From Gordionus sp. m RMFG-2023 (Eukaryota > Nematomorpha > Gordioida > Chordodea > Parachordodidae): DNA of 64,000 nucleotides. This document shows, piece after piece, positions 49,210 through 60,649 of this stretch; the first letter of the stretch is position 1, and each line of letters starts with the position of its first letter. The notes beneath the pieces were generated by a model that was not told where the DNA came from, made no database searches, and worked only from the letters and a program-made list of their open reading frames with translations. A program made the translations under genes and the position numbers. The stretch covers positions 50,693,366 to 50,757,365 of the forward strand of contig NC_088777.1 of the NCBI RefSeq assembly GCF_954871325.1, written 5' to 3'.

Positions 49210-51060
49210 ATTAAAAATCTAAATAATACATATTAAAATGGACATAATTTTGGTTAATTCAAATTAAAACATTTTAACATTACTTCAATTTCGACATTTT
49301 ATATTTTTTATATACTAAATTTTAAAAACAAATTAAGATGGTTATATAAGTCAACACTAATGTGTCTGATTTGCTCGTTAGTGCTTATAGATATCAATAA
49401 TGGCTCAGAATATCAAATTTACCTAGGAAATCATGAATCTGTAATGAAGCCATGCATTAATAATTCGATTATATAATATTTATAATTATTAGAATCAATT
49501 TCCTTTTTTTTTTATTTTAATCTAATCATAAAATCGTATTCATTTTTTTACTAAAACCCTTTTTTTAACTATTATTTAAGGCAATTATTGAACAAGACAG
49601 TTCAAACGTCACCCTGACAATTTTTTACAGTGACCTGGCCCAGAATATTTTTGTAAATGGAAAAGGTGTTATACTTTACAGAATTGCATGTAAGAAAGAA
49701 CGCCACTTGCTAGAGAACAGACAAAATATGATAAACGTGACAGAGTATTCTCCTTGAGAGATTACGCGTTTGTACATATAATAATTTTAACATTTATTTG
49801 ATTATAGGAATATGCTTATTAATAAGAATTTATAATAATTAGCTATATTGTAAATTCTTTTATAGGTTATTAAATGGGTATGGTATATTTTTAAGACTTT
49901 TGCTACATAATTATATTTCTTTTTTTATTTCGTGATTCAAAAAAAATAAAATTGATATAATATCTAGTCTCTAAGAGCCTGTATACTAGGGAACAAGAAA
50001 AGCTGTTTTATTAAATCTATAATTTATGATTGATTGGTGTTAAAAACCTTGATTTGATCGAATTTCTAAAAAACCGAAAAATTATGATTTTGATGAAAAT
50101 TCTATTACCTAATCTTTTAACGTTAGCTCGCTGACAGTAAGTGTCCGCCCTCTTATAGAAAAATTGTGAGGTTAAATAAACTTTTGGATTCTAATAATTT
50201 TTTTTCAATATTATTTTCGATCTCCAAAACTTTTCAATTCAAAATATAATAATATTTAATATCTTTTAATTTTAAAGTAAATAGTTATGAATGATAAAGC
50301 ATTATAATTACTCTGATTTTGATGATGAAAATGATTCTTATATAAATGTGAATTAAATATTTTTACATATTTTTAAAAATTAATCTATATAAAATGAAAT
50401 TTTAGAAATAGGCAATATTAAAAATGTTAATAGTTTTTAGTCTAATAATAATATTTGATTAATTAATAAATAAAGTTTTTTCTGTCTTTTCCATTTTATT
50501 TCATTATTTAAATTATATATAAGCTTACATTTTAACAAGTTTAACTTAAAAAAATTGTTTTTGGCAATATCAAAACACAGTAGGCCAAAGAAGACAGAGA
50601 AAATAGCTTAAATTGAATTTGTATAATATGCAATATGAAATTTAATATAAGCTACCATGATGTAAAAAATCATTCAACGTAGGAGTAACATATTTCCAAT
50701 GTAAATTATATAAATTATCAAATAATATCCAGCCAACCATACTTCAAAAACAATAATCTATATGATAATAATACCGCAATAGCCAAAACGATATTCATCT
50801 ATTATCCGATAAAAAATTCTTTTAGTTATTTATCTACAGATTGCGTTACAAACTTATTTCCTACTTTTTCTTGATTCAAATATAGCCGGCAGCATAAAAA
50901 TTTAGAAGAACAAAGCCTCAAAAATGATGTTAAATATCATATGAAACTAAGAAACATATCATAGACTATTTGAAAGAAAATTATTCATTCTCCTTGCTAA
51001 CTGAGGAATCAAATAATAGAGATATTAAAATATTCCCAATATGCGGTGTTATTTTAATAA
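49210..51060. other. AT-rich stretch, nothing recognised
   Basis: No protein-like frame or bounded repeat is visible. Two less AT-rich patches (49590-49770 and 50140-50170) could not be assigned. Confidence 0.4.
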
Positions 51061-51069
51061 TGAAAGAGG

Positions 51070-51785
51070 TGTTTCAAGCAAACTTCCAAAAACCCCGGTA
51101 GTTTATTTTAGCATTCAAGAGAGCCGAAATCATCATAGACGAACTATGGGAACCGATCAACCTACGGTATCACGTGTCCAGCCCGCATGTAGACGATTTC
51201 GATAGTTTTATAGGACTCTCTTTCTGGGGAGACGATAACATGTCCATTTCCTTCCAGGAAGCCGCTCTCATCTTTAACATCCCCACATATGCAATAGTTC
51301 ATCTCAATGCCAAAGAGGTGCTGGCAGCAGGAGTTGGGCCCTATTAGCTATCAACAAAGATGGAGTCAAAAGTATGCTATTACGTTTTCAAAAAAGAAGG
51401 ATCTAGATTTCTATTCATTGAAATTGTAATCACTCAAATCTTAGCCAAACAAGGATTACCTCAATCGATCTCTCAAAACATTCAAAGGGTACGTACAAAT
51501 GAAAACTCAGCTGACGAATCATCAAGAGTTTGGATAAGAGATTGACCCCTTTGTTCAATAGATATAACATTGACGCCCTAGCCCTAGACTATGCAATCCA
51601 GCAAGTCGATGACATTTCCTCCTTGTTCGGGACCGAAACAGTTGATACCCCTTCAACCCAATCTGGAACCTAGAACAGATATCTATCGATTCAGGAGACC
51701 TACATCTACATTGAAAAATCTAAATTCAAAAACAACTCATTCTAAGAACGATCATCCCCCACTCAATATAATTATATATATCGTG
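51070..51785 (+). pseudogene. Retroelement fragment with RNase H, possibly DIRS/YR-like (fossil)
   Basis: Plus-strand pieces read like the RNase H region of a retroelement: an N-terminal strand region near 51120-51250, a HLNAKEVLAAG-like helix near 51300-51335, and a C-terminal NSADESSR block near 51505-51530, which resembles the usual ADALSR motif. The wording is closer to tyrosine-recombinase (DIRS-type) elements than to Gypsy, but the evidence is thin. No RT or recombinase was found beside it. Broken and old. Confidence 0.4.
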
Positions 51786-52149
51786 TAAAATAATACATTC
51801 ATTGTAGTTCCTTTTGTATTTTTGTTTCGAAATTATACTCCATTTTGAATTTATATATATATATATACCAGGGTTGCCATGTAACCCCCATCAGCGGGAG
51901 ACTCCCGTAATTTTTTAATTTACACGCAAACATCTCTCCCGCAAAACTACCGCAATTGGAAATCTCCCGCAAAAATCTACCGCAATTTTTTTTTTTAGTA
52001 TTTTAACATTTTTAATATATAAATAATAATTTTGAGAGACATTAATTGATGATTTTTATAATTTTAAAATAATTTTAAATATTTATTCGAAAAACATGTC
52101 TAGTTTGTAAATTTCTTTCTATCCTGTTTTATTTTTATCCAATAATAAA

Positions 52150-52737
52150 TCAACATCATTTCATTCATATAAGTCAGTACAGGGGAGTATATCAACATCG
52201 ATTGCAATACAAAAATATTCTCAAATAATAAATAATACAGATACAACTACATTTGCGGAAATCGTATACATCTATCATGTAGTTCAACATCCACAGAGCT
52301 ATATCATCACAATGTGGGTCGAATCTTTTCTCATGATATTTAACGACTCCAATATAAGTGCAAACCTTACTTGTGGCAATAAAAATGAGCAAGGCTATCA
52401 CAAGTGTTTTAGTACCTGAATCCTAGAGGTCAATTCTAGACGATTTGAAAGATGGGCATCCATATGCATTTCTAACAAAATAAACTAATAAGGGAAATAT
52501 TAAAACATTTCCCTCGATCCTTCGCTATTTCAATAAGAATAAGAACATTTCAATAAAACTGTTAAAATTTTTTCCTCGGATAGTAAAAAATTCGACGATG
52601 TAGCTAGCCACATAATAGTAAATAGAGCTGATTCAGGGTTATCAATGATTTGCATGTCAGCTTTCTGCGCTGATAATGCCTCTGTAAATTTTAGCAAACA
52701 CCAAAGTTACCGAATTGAGGCAGCACAATAATGAATT
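52150..52737 (+). pseudogene. hAT transposase remnant, N-terminal part (composite copy 2)
   Basis: The plus strand reads an N-terminal BED-like segment (TTTFAEIVYIYHVVQHPQSY near 52240-52310), then FLMIFNDSNISANLTCGNKN, then TNKGNIKTFP and a worn DASN region. It corresponds to the minus-strand 41.0-41.5 kb part of copy 1. The reading is cut by the nested element at 52738 and resumes at 57026. Confidence 0.6.
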
Positions 52738-52977
52738 CAGAGTTGTTAAAAGATCGAATCAAAAGATCGACGATCCTGGATTCGATCGCAAATTTGTCAA
52801 TTTTACGAGATTTATGATTCTGACTTAAATTGAGGATCGAGATCGAGATCATTTTGTTTAAAATTCGATCCCGATCTTTTTAAAAATTAATTTTTTACTT
52901 AAAAACAATAAATAAAATAAAAATTTTGAAAATTAAATTAAAATATTATTTTTAAAAAAAATATCTATCTTCATATT

Positions 52978-53046
52978 TTATCAACTTCCATTATCAACTT
53001 CCATTATCAACTTCCATTATCAACTTCCATTATCAACTTCCATTCC
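52978..53046. repeat. 13-bp minisatellite, five units
   Basis: TATCAACTTCCAT repeats about five times in the 5' untranslated region of the nested hAT. Confidence 0.85.
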
Positions 53047-53168
53047 ACCATTTATTTTATAGATATATTTATTCATTTCCTAAATTTTACGAGATTTAGA
53101 GCTCTTACAAGTTATTTAACATAAATTTATAATAATATATTAATATTTATTTTAATAGGTAAATGTAA

Positions 53169-56100
53169 ATGTCCATTATAGATTTAGAAGATTCTATTGC
53201 TTCTACTATTGATGTAACAGCAGATATAAGTGAGAATGAGAATCTTTTACCATTTTTGAAATTACGTAAGTATTTTACTTTATGTGAAATGGATGAAAGC
53301 AACTCTTATAATATGATCAGCACCAAATGCCGTCTCTGTAAAAAGATAATATCATCTTCCAAAATATCATCCTCGAACTTAAAGAGACATTTACAGGTAA
53401 TTCTTTTAAATTTTTTTTATTTAATAATCTTAATGTCAACATGTTTAAATTTAATTTATTACATTCCTGAGTTGAGCAGATCCTACAGAAATAGAATCTA
53501 GATACAGATTCTTTATAAAAAAATGAATTATTAGATACAGTATAATTAATAAAATATTGGATGAAGAGTTAATCTTGGTTTTGTTATTTATATATAATAA
53601 TTAGGCATTTATTTTTTAATATTACTATTATATTAGTTTAATTTTCAAAAGAAGAGTATTTATAATAAATGGAAGTGTAATAACTAATAATTAAGCCTTT
53701 ATAATGTATTTTGACTTTCTTTAATATAATTAAAACATCCAGTTCAATGTTATTTGTATTGAACTTAGCAATGTTTCACCAAAAGAAAAATAAATATCTA
53801 TTCTATTATTTCTTTATTATAATATGTTAAATCTAATCAATTAGTATTATAGTTTCAGTTTGAGCTTGAGCTTGATTATATAATCCTCTTGACAACATTT
53901 TTAGGGCTTTTTTAAATAATATATTTTGAATTGAAAGTATTTTTTGTATCATTTGACTCAATCCATAAGTTCTTAAATGCCAAAAAGCCTCATTATATTC
54001 ATAATAGGAAAATACTTCATCAAAATCTTTGGCCCATATCATCTTGGGCAACTTTTAATAATGATAGACAATATTGTAAACTTAAATTTTCAAGATAACC
54101 TACCCCCTTTTAACCACTAATAAAACATACTTTAATATGTTTAACAATTTGTTGAACCCTTAATCCATAGTTCTTAAATGCCAAAAAGGCTAATTATATT
54201 CATAAATAGGAAAATATTTTATCAAAATCTTTAGCCCATATCATCTTGGGCAACTTTTAATAATGATAGACAAAGACAATATTGTAAACTTAAAATTTAA
54301 AATAACCTATATGAACCTTTTTTAACCATATATAAATTAAATAATATACTTTAATATGTTTAACAAAATTTGTGTTGAAACCTTTATCATTTTTTTGTTT
54401 ATATAGGTTTTACATTCAGCCTGTACATTGTTTTTTTTAACTTAAAATTTCCATATAAAATTTTAAAAATGAAATTTGATTCAGGAGAAGTTATTTTCAT
54501 CCAACTTTGTTACATACTATTTTTTTCTTTTATAAAGAAAAAGCCAAACACCTCAACGAATTCTCTACACAAAAAAATATATCACTGCAAAACCAAATTA
54601 GTTCTGGTTGCAAATCCAGACAATCTAAATTAAATTTTAACAATCTAAACATTCCAGCTGTATCGCAAAAAACAGCAGACAAGGTTATCATGGATTTTAT
54701 TATTGACACCTTCCAACCATTGTCTCTGGTTGATCATCCTTCATTTGAAAAAATGATTAAAACTTTTTTTCCTGCGACAAAAATTATTTGTCGCCAAACA
54801 CTGGGCAACAGGATATCTACTTCCTTCTCTTATATGACGACAAATCTTATAAGAGATTTGTCTGAAGTTTCTTATGTATGCACCACTGCTGATTGTTGGA
54901 GTGGTCATCGAAGGTATATTATATTTATATGAATTTTATAATGTTTATTTTATTAGGGCTTTTATTGGACTTACTGCACATTGGCTGGATCCTTTAACCC
55001 TCAAGAGAAGGTCAGCCGCTTTGGCACTGAGGAGGATAATTGGGAGGCAAACATATGATGTTTTGGCCAACGAAATCATGGGTATCCACAAGTTCTATAA
55101 AATTCATAATAAGGTGGTGAAGATGGTGACTGACAATGGAACCAACTTTGTCAAGACATTTAAGTAATATTTATATTTAGCAAAAAATATTTAAATAAAT
55201 TTATTTTTTCTAGAGTTTTTGGAGAAAATGAAGAAGGTATGAGGATATGGAATTGATAAATTTGGATGACATATTATCCGTTGATGACCCAATTATTTCT
55301 ACTATCAGCCTACCAAAACATCAACGTTGTTGTTGCCATAATCTTAACCTTATTGCAACAACAGATGCGGAGATGGCAGATAGTGATCTCAATTATAAAC
55401 GAATATCTAGATCCACTTTTGCAAAATGTTTTGCTTTAATTAATAAATAAAATATGTCGTCAAAAATGGCGGATATTTTATTGGAGAAATTGGGAAGATA
55501 TTTAATAGCTCCCAACAAGACAAGATGGAATTCTTATTATCAATCCATGAAATTAATAGATAAGATGCTTTCTGAAAAGTTTTCAGAAGTAGAACAAGTA
55601 TGTGATCAAATTGGATTTGCAATGTTTAGGCAAGAGGAATGTTTTTTTGTTAAAGAGTATGCAACAGTAATACAATGATATTCTCTAAATAAATTTAAAT
55701 TTTATAGGTTATGGTGGCGATCTCGTTAAAAATCTTGGAACGGGAGGATAATATAGAGAAGGGATATCTAACTCCCGTTCTATCGATATTGATAGATAAA
55801 TTAACGAAATTTAGCTGCCTGCGGTATTGTCAGCCCCTTGTAGATAGTGTTCTTAGAGGTATTGATAAAAGGTAATATTTTTTTATGCAATTATTTTATA
55901 TTATCAGATATCTGCAAAATATATTAAAAAATTGCAAAGATCTGGCAAATTTAGTAAAATATTAACAGGCCAGTTCTACTAAACCTCTGGTATCTATTAA
56001 AATATTAATGGGCCTTTGAAGACATTAAAAATTTATTAGATTATTTGAATTTTAAGCTAATATTTTGATTAATATTCTTTGTAAATAAATTACAATGTTA

Positions 56101-56743
56101 ATTCCTTTGTATATTAAGTATTAAGTTTACATTTGATCAATATTTATGATATGACCCAAATATAAATAAATACCATACAGATGATGTGCCAGACTTGACT
56201 GTAAAATTTAAGGGTTAAGTTTTGCAGATACTTGATTTGATTTAAAAATGAACACTTATTTAATAATAAATTAATTATCATTTCATAATATAGATTTCCT
56301 TCATTGTATGAAGACAGTAACATTTTGGCAGCCATGATTCACCCGAAATTTAAACTTAATTGGCCTTATATTAATCTGCCACAAAATATGATGGTAAAAG
56401 AAAGATTAGTTGTCCATTTGAAAAATATGCAGGAACAACCATATGCGGATACCTCAAATGAATGTATGGATGACATTGATGCTTTTTTGGGGAAAAATAC
56501 TGTACAAAATGCTTGTTCCGTTAAAAAAAAATTTATTCAAATGATGATTCCATGAATATTTTTAATACTTATATTAATTTTAAAAAAATATTTATTGATT
56601 ATAATACACCTTTGCCATCAAGCGCTCCTGTGGAGCGCTTGTTTAGTAAAGCTAATCATGTTCTAAATGAAAGACGCGGATGTTTAAATGATGATAATTT
56701 AGAAAAAATTTTATTATTAAAAGCTAATTTTAATTATAAATAA
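53169..56743 (+). pseudogene. BED-type hAT transposase, spliced, few lesions
   Basis: A transposase that would cut and re-insert the element. Exon 1 (53169-53396) encodes a BED zinc finger ending KCRLCKK...NLKRHLQ. Introns are about 53397-54537, 54914-54956 (43 bp), 55164-55213 (50 bp), 55667-55707 (41 bp) and 55872-56293. Blocks in order: VSQKTADKVIMDFI, FPATKIICRQTL, TTADCWSG (first catalytic Asp), FIGLTAHWLD, MVTDNGTNFVKTF (second Asp), CCCHNLNLIAT, NKTRWNSYYQSM, LAAMIHPKFKLNW, and the dimerisation block PSSAPVERLFSKANHVLN (catalytic Glu) to a TAA at 56741-56743. The intron 2 and intron 5 junctions keep the frame through an Arg codon. Lesions: a frameshift near 55236-55246, TAA at 55448-55450, and a frameshift in the A9 run near 56524. 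The exon 1-2 junction is also unclear. Otherwise full length. Confidence 0.85.
53955..54390. repeat. Tandem duplication of about 205-220 bp inside intron 1 of the nested hAT
   Basis: 53955-54160 and 54163-54390 share AGTTCTTAAATGCCAAAAAG, CCCATATCATCTTGGGCAAC and AATATGTTTAACAA in the same order. On the minus strand the first unit reads PKMIWAKDFDEVFSYYEYNE, which looks protein-like, and the second unit partly keeps it. I do not recognise the protein. Confidence 0.8.
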
Positions 56744-57025
56744 ATATATTATATTTATTATTCAATTAACAATAAATTTCTACCATATTTAATTTATTTT
56801 TATATTAGTTAATTTTGCATCGGTTATATTATATTATTATTCAATTACAATAATTTTTAACATATATTAGTTAATTTTGCATCGGTCAGAAATTTCCTTC
56901 AGAAATTTAAATAGAAAAAAAGATCGGATCGCGATCTTTTTTTAAAAAAAGGTCGATCCTGGATTTCGATCCTCTTTTTTTGAAAAGATCGCGTACGGGG
57001 ATCGGTTAACAAGCCTGAATGAATT

Positions 57026-58090
57026 AATACCAATAGGCTGTATATGCCATATACTACATAATTCTTGCAAGAAGGCAATAAATGTACTATCTGTGGATGT
57101 CGAAATAATTGTGATGAAATGTTTTAACGAATTTAGTCATCAACTAAAAAGATTTAATGAATTAAAAGAGTTGGTAAAGTGGTCTGACTTGGAATGGTGT
57201 GAGTTGTTGCGATATATACCTATTAGGTGGTTGTCATTAATACCTGCCATCGATAGAATTTTAAAATTTTACAAACCCTTAAAAAAATACTTATTAAATA
57301 AAGATTTTAAAAGCTGTCCTAAAATTTTGAAAAATTTTTTAGAGTATGAAATGGCAGAAGCATATTTGGGATTCGTTTCACATGTAGGAAATCTAGTTCA
57401 TGCAGTTAATATTCAGTTGCAATCAGTATTCTTTATAAAAAATATTCACAAAATCATGCTACAGCGCTGTTTATCTCTACAGTTAAAAATTGATAATAAA
57501 TTTTATGGCGCTTGTGCTAAAAATATTATATTATAATGTTCAAATAATACTCTAATACATTTTTAAATGAAGCAGATATTTTTATTAAGACAATTTTAAA
57601 ATAATTACAATCAAAATTTGATTTTAATAACTCTATTTACAAATGTATAAATATTATGACCTTAGAACAGAAACCATCAATTGATGGTTTTTATAATTAA
57701 TAAATATATTTAAAATACCGAAAGACATTGATTTCTTGTTTGAGGAGATTGTATTTCTCTCTATTATTTATGATTCGCCAAAATACTTAAAGTTAGATGG
57801 TCTAAAAGCAGAGGAGAAATGGGTATTTTTCGTAATAACGATAAATCCCCATGCTTGGAAAAAATATGCAAGTATGTCTTCTTCTTACCTCATTCTAATG
57901 CCTCATCCGAGCGCATTTTAAGCCTGGTGAGGACTGCCTGGAAAAAGGAGAGAAATAGGATTGCTTTAACAACATTAGAGGCCGAGCTAATGATTAAACA
58001 AATATATAATGTCATGCCAGGAATTTTATAAATATCTCAATAACGACGGTAAACATTTAGTTCTATTATTTAAATCTCAAATAAAATATA
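57026..58090 (+). pseudogene. hAT transposase remnant, C-terminal part (composite copy 2)
   Basis: The reading resumes after the nested element: ...LIPIGCICHILHNSCKKAI, FNEFSHQLKRFNELKELVKW, WCELLRYIPIRWLSLIPAID, KNFLEYEMAEAYLGFVSHVGNLVHAVN (to about 57420), and the dimerisation block with SNASSERILSLVRTAWKKER (57890-57955) and LTTLEAELMIKQIYN, ending TAA at 58029-58031. Close to copy 1 residue for residue but better kept, although frameshifts occur between 57530 and 57820. Confidence 0.75.
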
Positions 58091-58094
58091 ATTA

Positions 58095-59236
58095 AGTTTT
58101 AGCAATGGCGCCATAAAATTTATTGTCAATTTTTAACTGTAAAGAAGAATACATTTGCAGCATAATTTTATGAATCTTTGTTAAGATTCTTCTGATTGCA
58201 ATTACACATTAACAGCATGTAGTAGATTTCCTACATGTGAAATCATTCCTAAATATACCTCTGCCATTCATTATTGAAAAAAATTTTCAAAATATTAGGA
58301 CAGCTTTTATAATTTTTATTTAAGAAATATTTTTTTAAAGGTTTATAAAATTTTAAAATTCTATCGATGGCGGGTATTAACATATCGCAACCAACATTGT
58401 GCTGACACAATTCTGTAAATACACTCTGTTTTTACCAAATTCACTGAGGCATTATCAGATCAGAAAGCTGAAATGCAATTTATGATAATCTCGAATCTGC
58501 TATATTTACCATTATATGGTTAGCTATGTCTTTGGATTTTTCGCTATTTGAGGGGAAAAAATTTAATAGTTTTATTGAAACGACCTTAATTTTGATGAAA
58601 TAGCGGAGGATCAAGGGAAATATATTAGATGCATCTGTTAAAATTACATATGTATGCCCATTTTTTTCAAATCGTCAAGAATTGACTTCCTGGATTTAGG
58701 CCCTAAAATATTGATGATAGACTTGCTCATTTTTGTTCTACAAGTATAGTTTTCATTTATATTAGAGTCGTTAAATATTATGGGAAAAAGATTTTACCAA
58801 CATTGTGATGCTAAGTATCTCTGTGAATGTTGTACTACAAAATAAGTGATTAAAATTCCCGCTACTGTAGTTTCATCTGTATTATTTCTTATTTTTGGAG
58901 TACCTTATTATGTATTTAAACGTGATACGTGTTAATTAAGCGCATATCCCTTGTAAAATTAAAATCGTTTTTTTTTTATAAAATTTTATCTTGTGTTTAC
59001 ATATTTAAAAAAGATCGTTGGTTTTTTTTATAAATTAATATATTTTAATAAATCAAGATGTTATTTTATTTTGCAAAATAGTTACCGACTTTGTATTTAT
59101 ATAAACTAAATAAAAAATAATATGCGCCCGCAAAAAATTTTTTTTAGCAATTTTATATTTCTACCGCAATTTTTATATTTCTCCGGCATAATACCAAATT
59201 TCTCCCGCAATTTGAAAATTTTGACCTGGCAACCCT
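58095..59236 (-). repeat. Inverted, internally shortened arm of composite hAT copy 2
   Basis: On the minus strand this repeats the order of the main arm from its own CAGGGTTGCCAGG-like end: BED-like region, DASN region, an internal deletion (residues near the CHILHN block are missing), then EMAEVYLGMISHVGNLLHAVN-like and a stop at KFYGAIAKT where it meets the main arm. Several stops interrupt it. Confidence 0.75.
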
Positions 59237-59244
59237 AATATAGA

Positions 59245-60640
59245 CATGTGCGCCGACAGCATTTTCTGCGACGTTTTATTTAAAACGATCGGCAGGCCGC
59301 GGCGTCAAATATTTTTTTAACTTAAATTTTATAATTACAATTATAAATTAATTGGAAACACTTTTAAAATAAAATTTATGCTTTATTATGTTTATATAAC
59401 TACAATTTGATGATTTTATTAAATTATAATTATCATGTATAAATATTATTTTATTTAGATATATAGGACATAATAATGATCTTTAAGAGTTCAGAGTGAG
59501 CCCAGTTATAGAAACACGCTCTCTAGGTGCTCGTAGCTGGAAATCACGGGACCTTTCTAGCTAATATTGAAAGTTTAGGAAGATCCAATGTTCTTATCTT
59601 CCAAAAATCTATCTTTTATCTCCTAAATGATAAGGCGAAAATAATAAATAACACTCTTTTTCTAGACTTGCTAAATAGTCTTGTTGTTCCACTTATAATT
59701 ATGAATAGATATTTCGTAGCCTATGATAAATAATCGAATGAACAACTTCCGTCGTTTCACAGTTGGTTAATTTGTCCGTGTAAGGCAACAGAGAGGTAGC
59801 GTATTGACATAAAAATTGTACCGGAGTAATTTTTTATTTCTTTAAATATTCATTTACTATGTTTATAGATTGAAAACGAGAATCCAAAAGTGCTCGACCT
59901 AAGTAAAAAATAAAACAAAGAGAAAACATATAAAAAAATAATAATTTAAGAGTTTTAAAATACTACCTGAAGATCGATTATTAGAAATTGTGATCAAAAA
60001 GCATATTTTAAGGGATTCTATGGAAGGACTTTCATATTCTTTTACTATTAAATGATTTTTAACATTTAATTGTTTTAGTTCTGCTATGTTTATATATGTT
60101 ATAATGGCAATAAAATAAAAATCATTAATTTAAATTTCCTTTATGATAAAAAATAAATTTTATATGATGAGCTGTTGATTGCATTAAGATAATATTTTAT
60201 TACTCCTTATGTAATAATTAATGGTCTTATATAAAATATTACATCAAAAATTATAAAAGGATAAAATATATGATAATATTATAATATCTTTTCTGTAAAT
60301 TACAAGCCTAATCTTATCTTATCTAGCACGTACAGACTTGCCCAAAGTGAGCAAACATGTATTATATGGATTGTTAACAAATCATATGTTTTTATACCAA
60401 ATAATATTTTATAAATTCGCATTTTTTTAATAATTCAAAAATATTTAATATTATTTTTCTTCTAATTACAATTCATAAATAAATATATAAAATAAATATT
60501 ATTTGTAATAATAAAAAATATGTATCACGCCTCCAAATTTTTACATCGGTGGTGTGGTGTTGAGCGCCGATAGCCAAGTAGATTCTACATTCGAATTTGA
60601 CATTTTCGAGGCTCTTGGACATCTGTGGAAATAATTTCAC
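59245..60640. other. Stretch without recognised genes; GC-richer patch at 59250-59310
   Basis: 59250-59310 contains GCGCCGACAGC and GGCCGCGGCG, unusual for this window; a related GAGCGCCGATAGCC occurs at 60562-60575. The frame at 59527-59733 (plus) is not assignable. Confidence 0.35.
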
Positions 60641-60649
60641 TGTATTTAA

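Larger units (their letters stand above)
52738..57017 (+). mobile_element. hAT DNA transposon, 4.28 kb, nearly complete, nested in composite hAT copy 2
   Basis: The ends are CAGAGTTGTTAAAAG at 52738 and, inverted, CAGGCTTGTTAACCG ending at 57017. The target duplication AATGAATT is perfect (52730-52737 and 57018-57025). The surrounding host element reads AATAATGAATTAATACC in its other copy (40,985-41,005), which confirms the empty site. GATCG/CGATC words fill both subterminal regions (52750-52885 and 56920-57005). It codes for a spliced BED transposase on the plus strand. Confidence 0.92.
51869..59236 (+). mobile_element. Composite inverted hAT element, copy 2, split by a nested hAT
   Basis: The left end CAGGGTTGCCATG starts at 51869. 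The right end reads CCAGGTCAAAA...-type on the opposite strand and stops at about 59236. The flanks ATATATAC (51861-51868) and ATATAGAC (59237-59244) are an 8-bp duplication with one difference. The main arm (51,869 to about 58,090, plus strand, interrupted by the nested element at 52,738-57,017) and the shortened inverted arm (about 58,095-59,236, minus strand) meet tail to tail at the same join as in the copy at 39,264-41,814. This inverted arm is longer than that of copy 1 (about 1.14 kb versus 0.69 kb), keeping a region that copy 1 has deleted. Confidence 0.82.

Noticed and set aside
52192-52401. Minus-strand 69-codon frame inside composite hAT copy 2
   Set aside because: It is antisense to the plus-strand transposase remnant; motifs are on the other strand.
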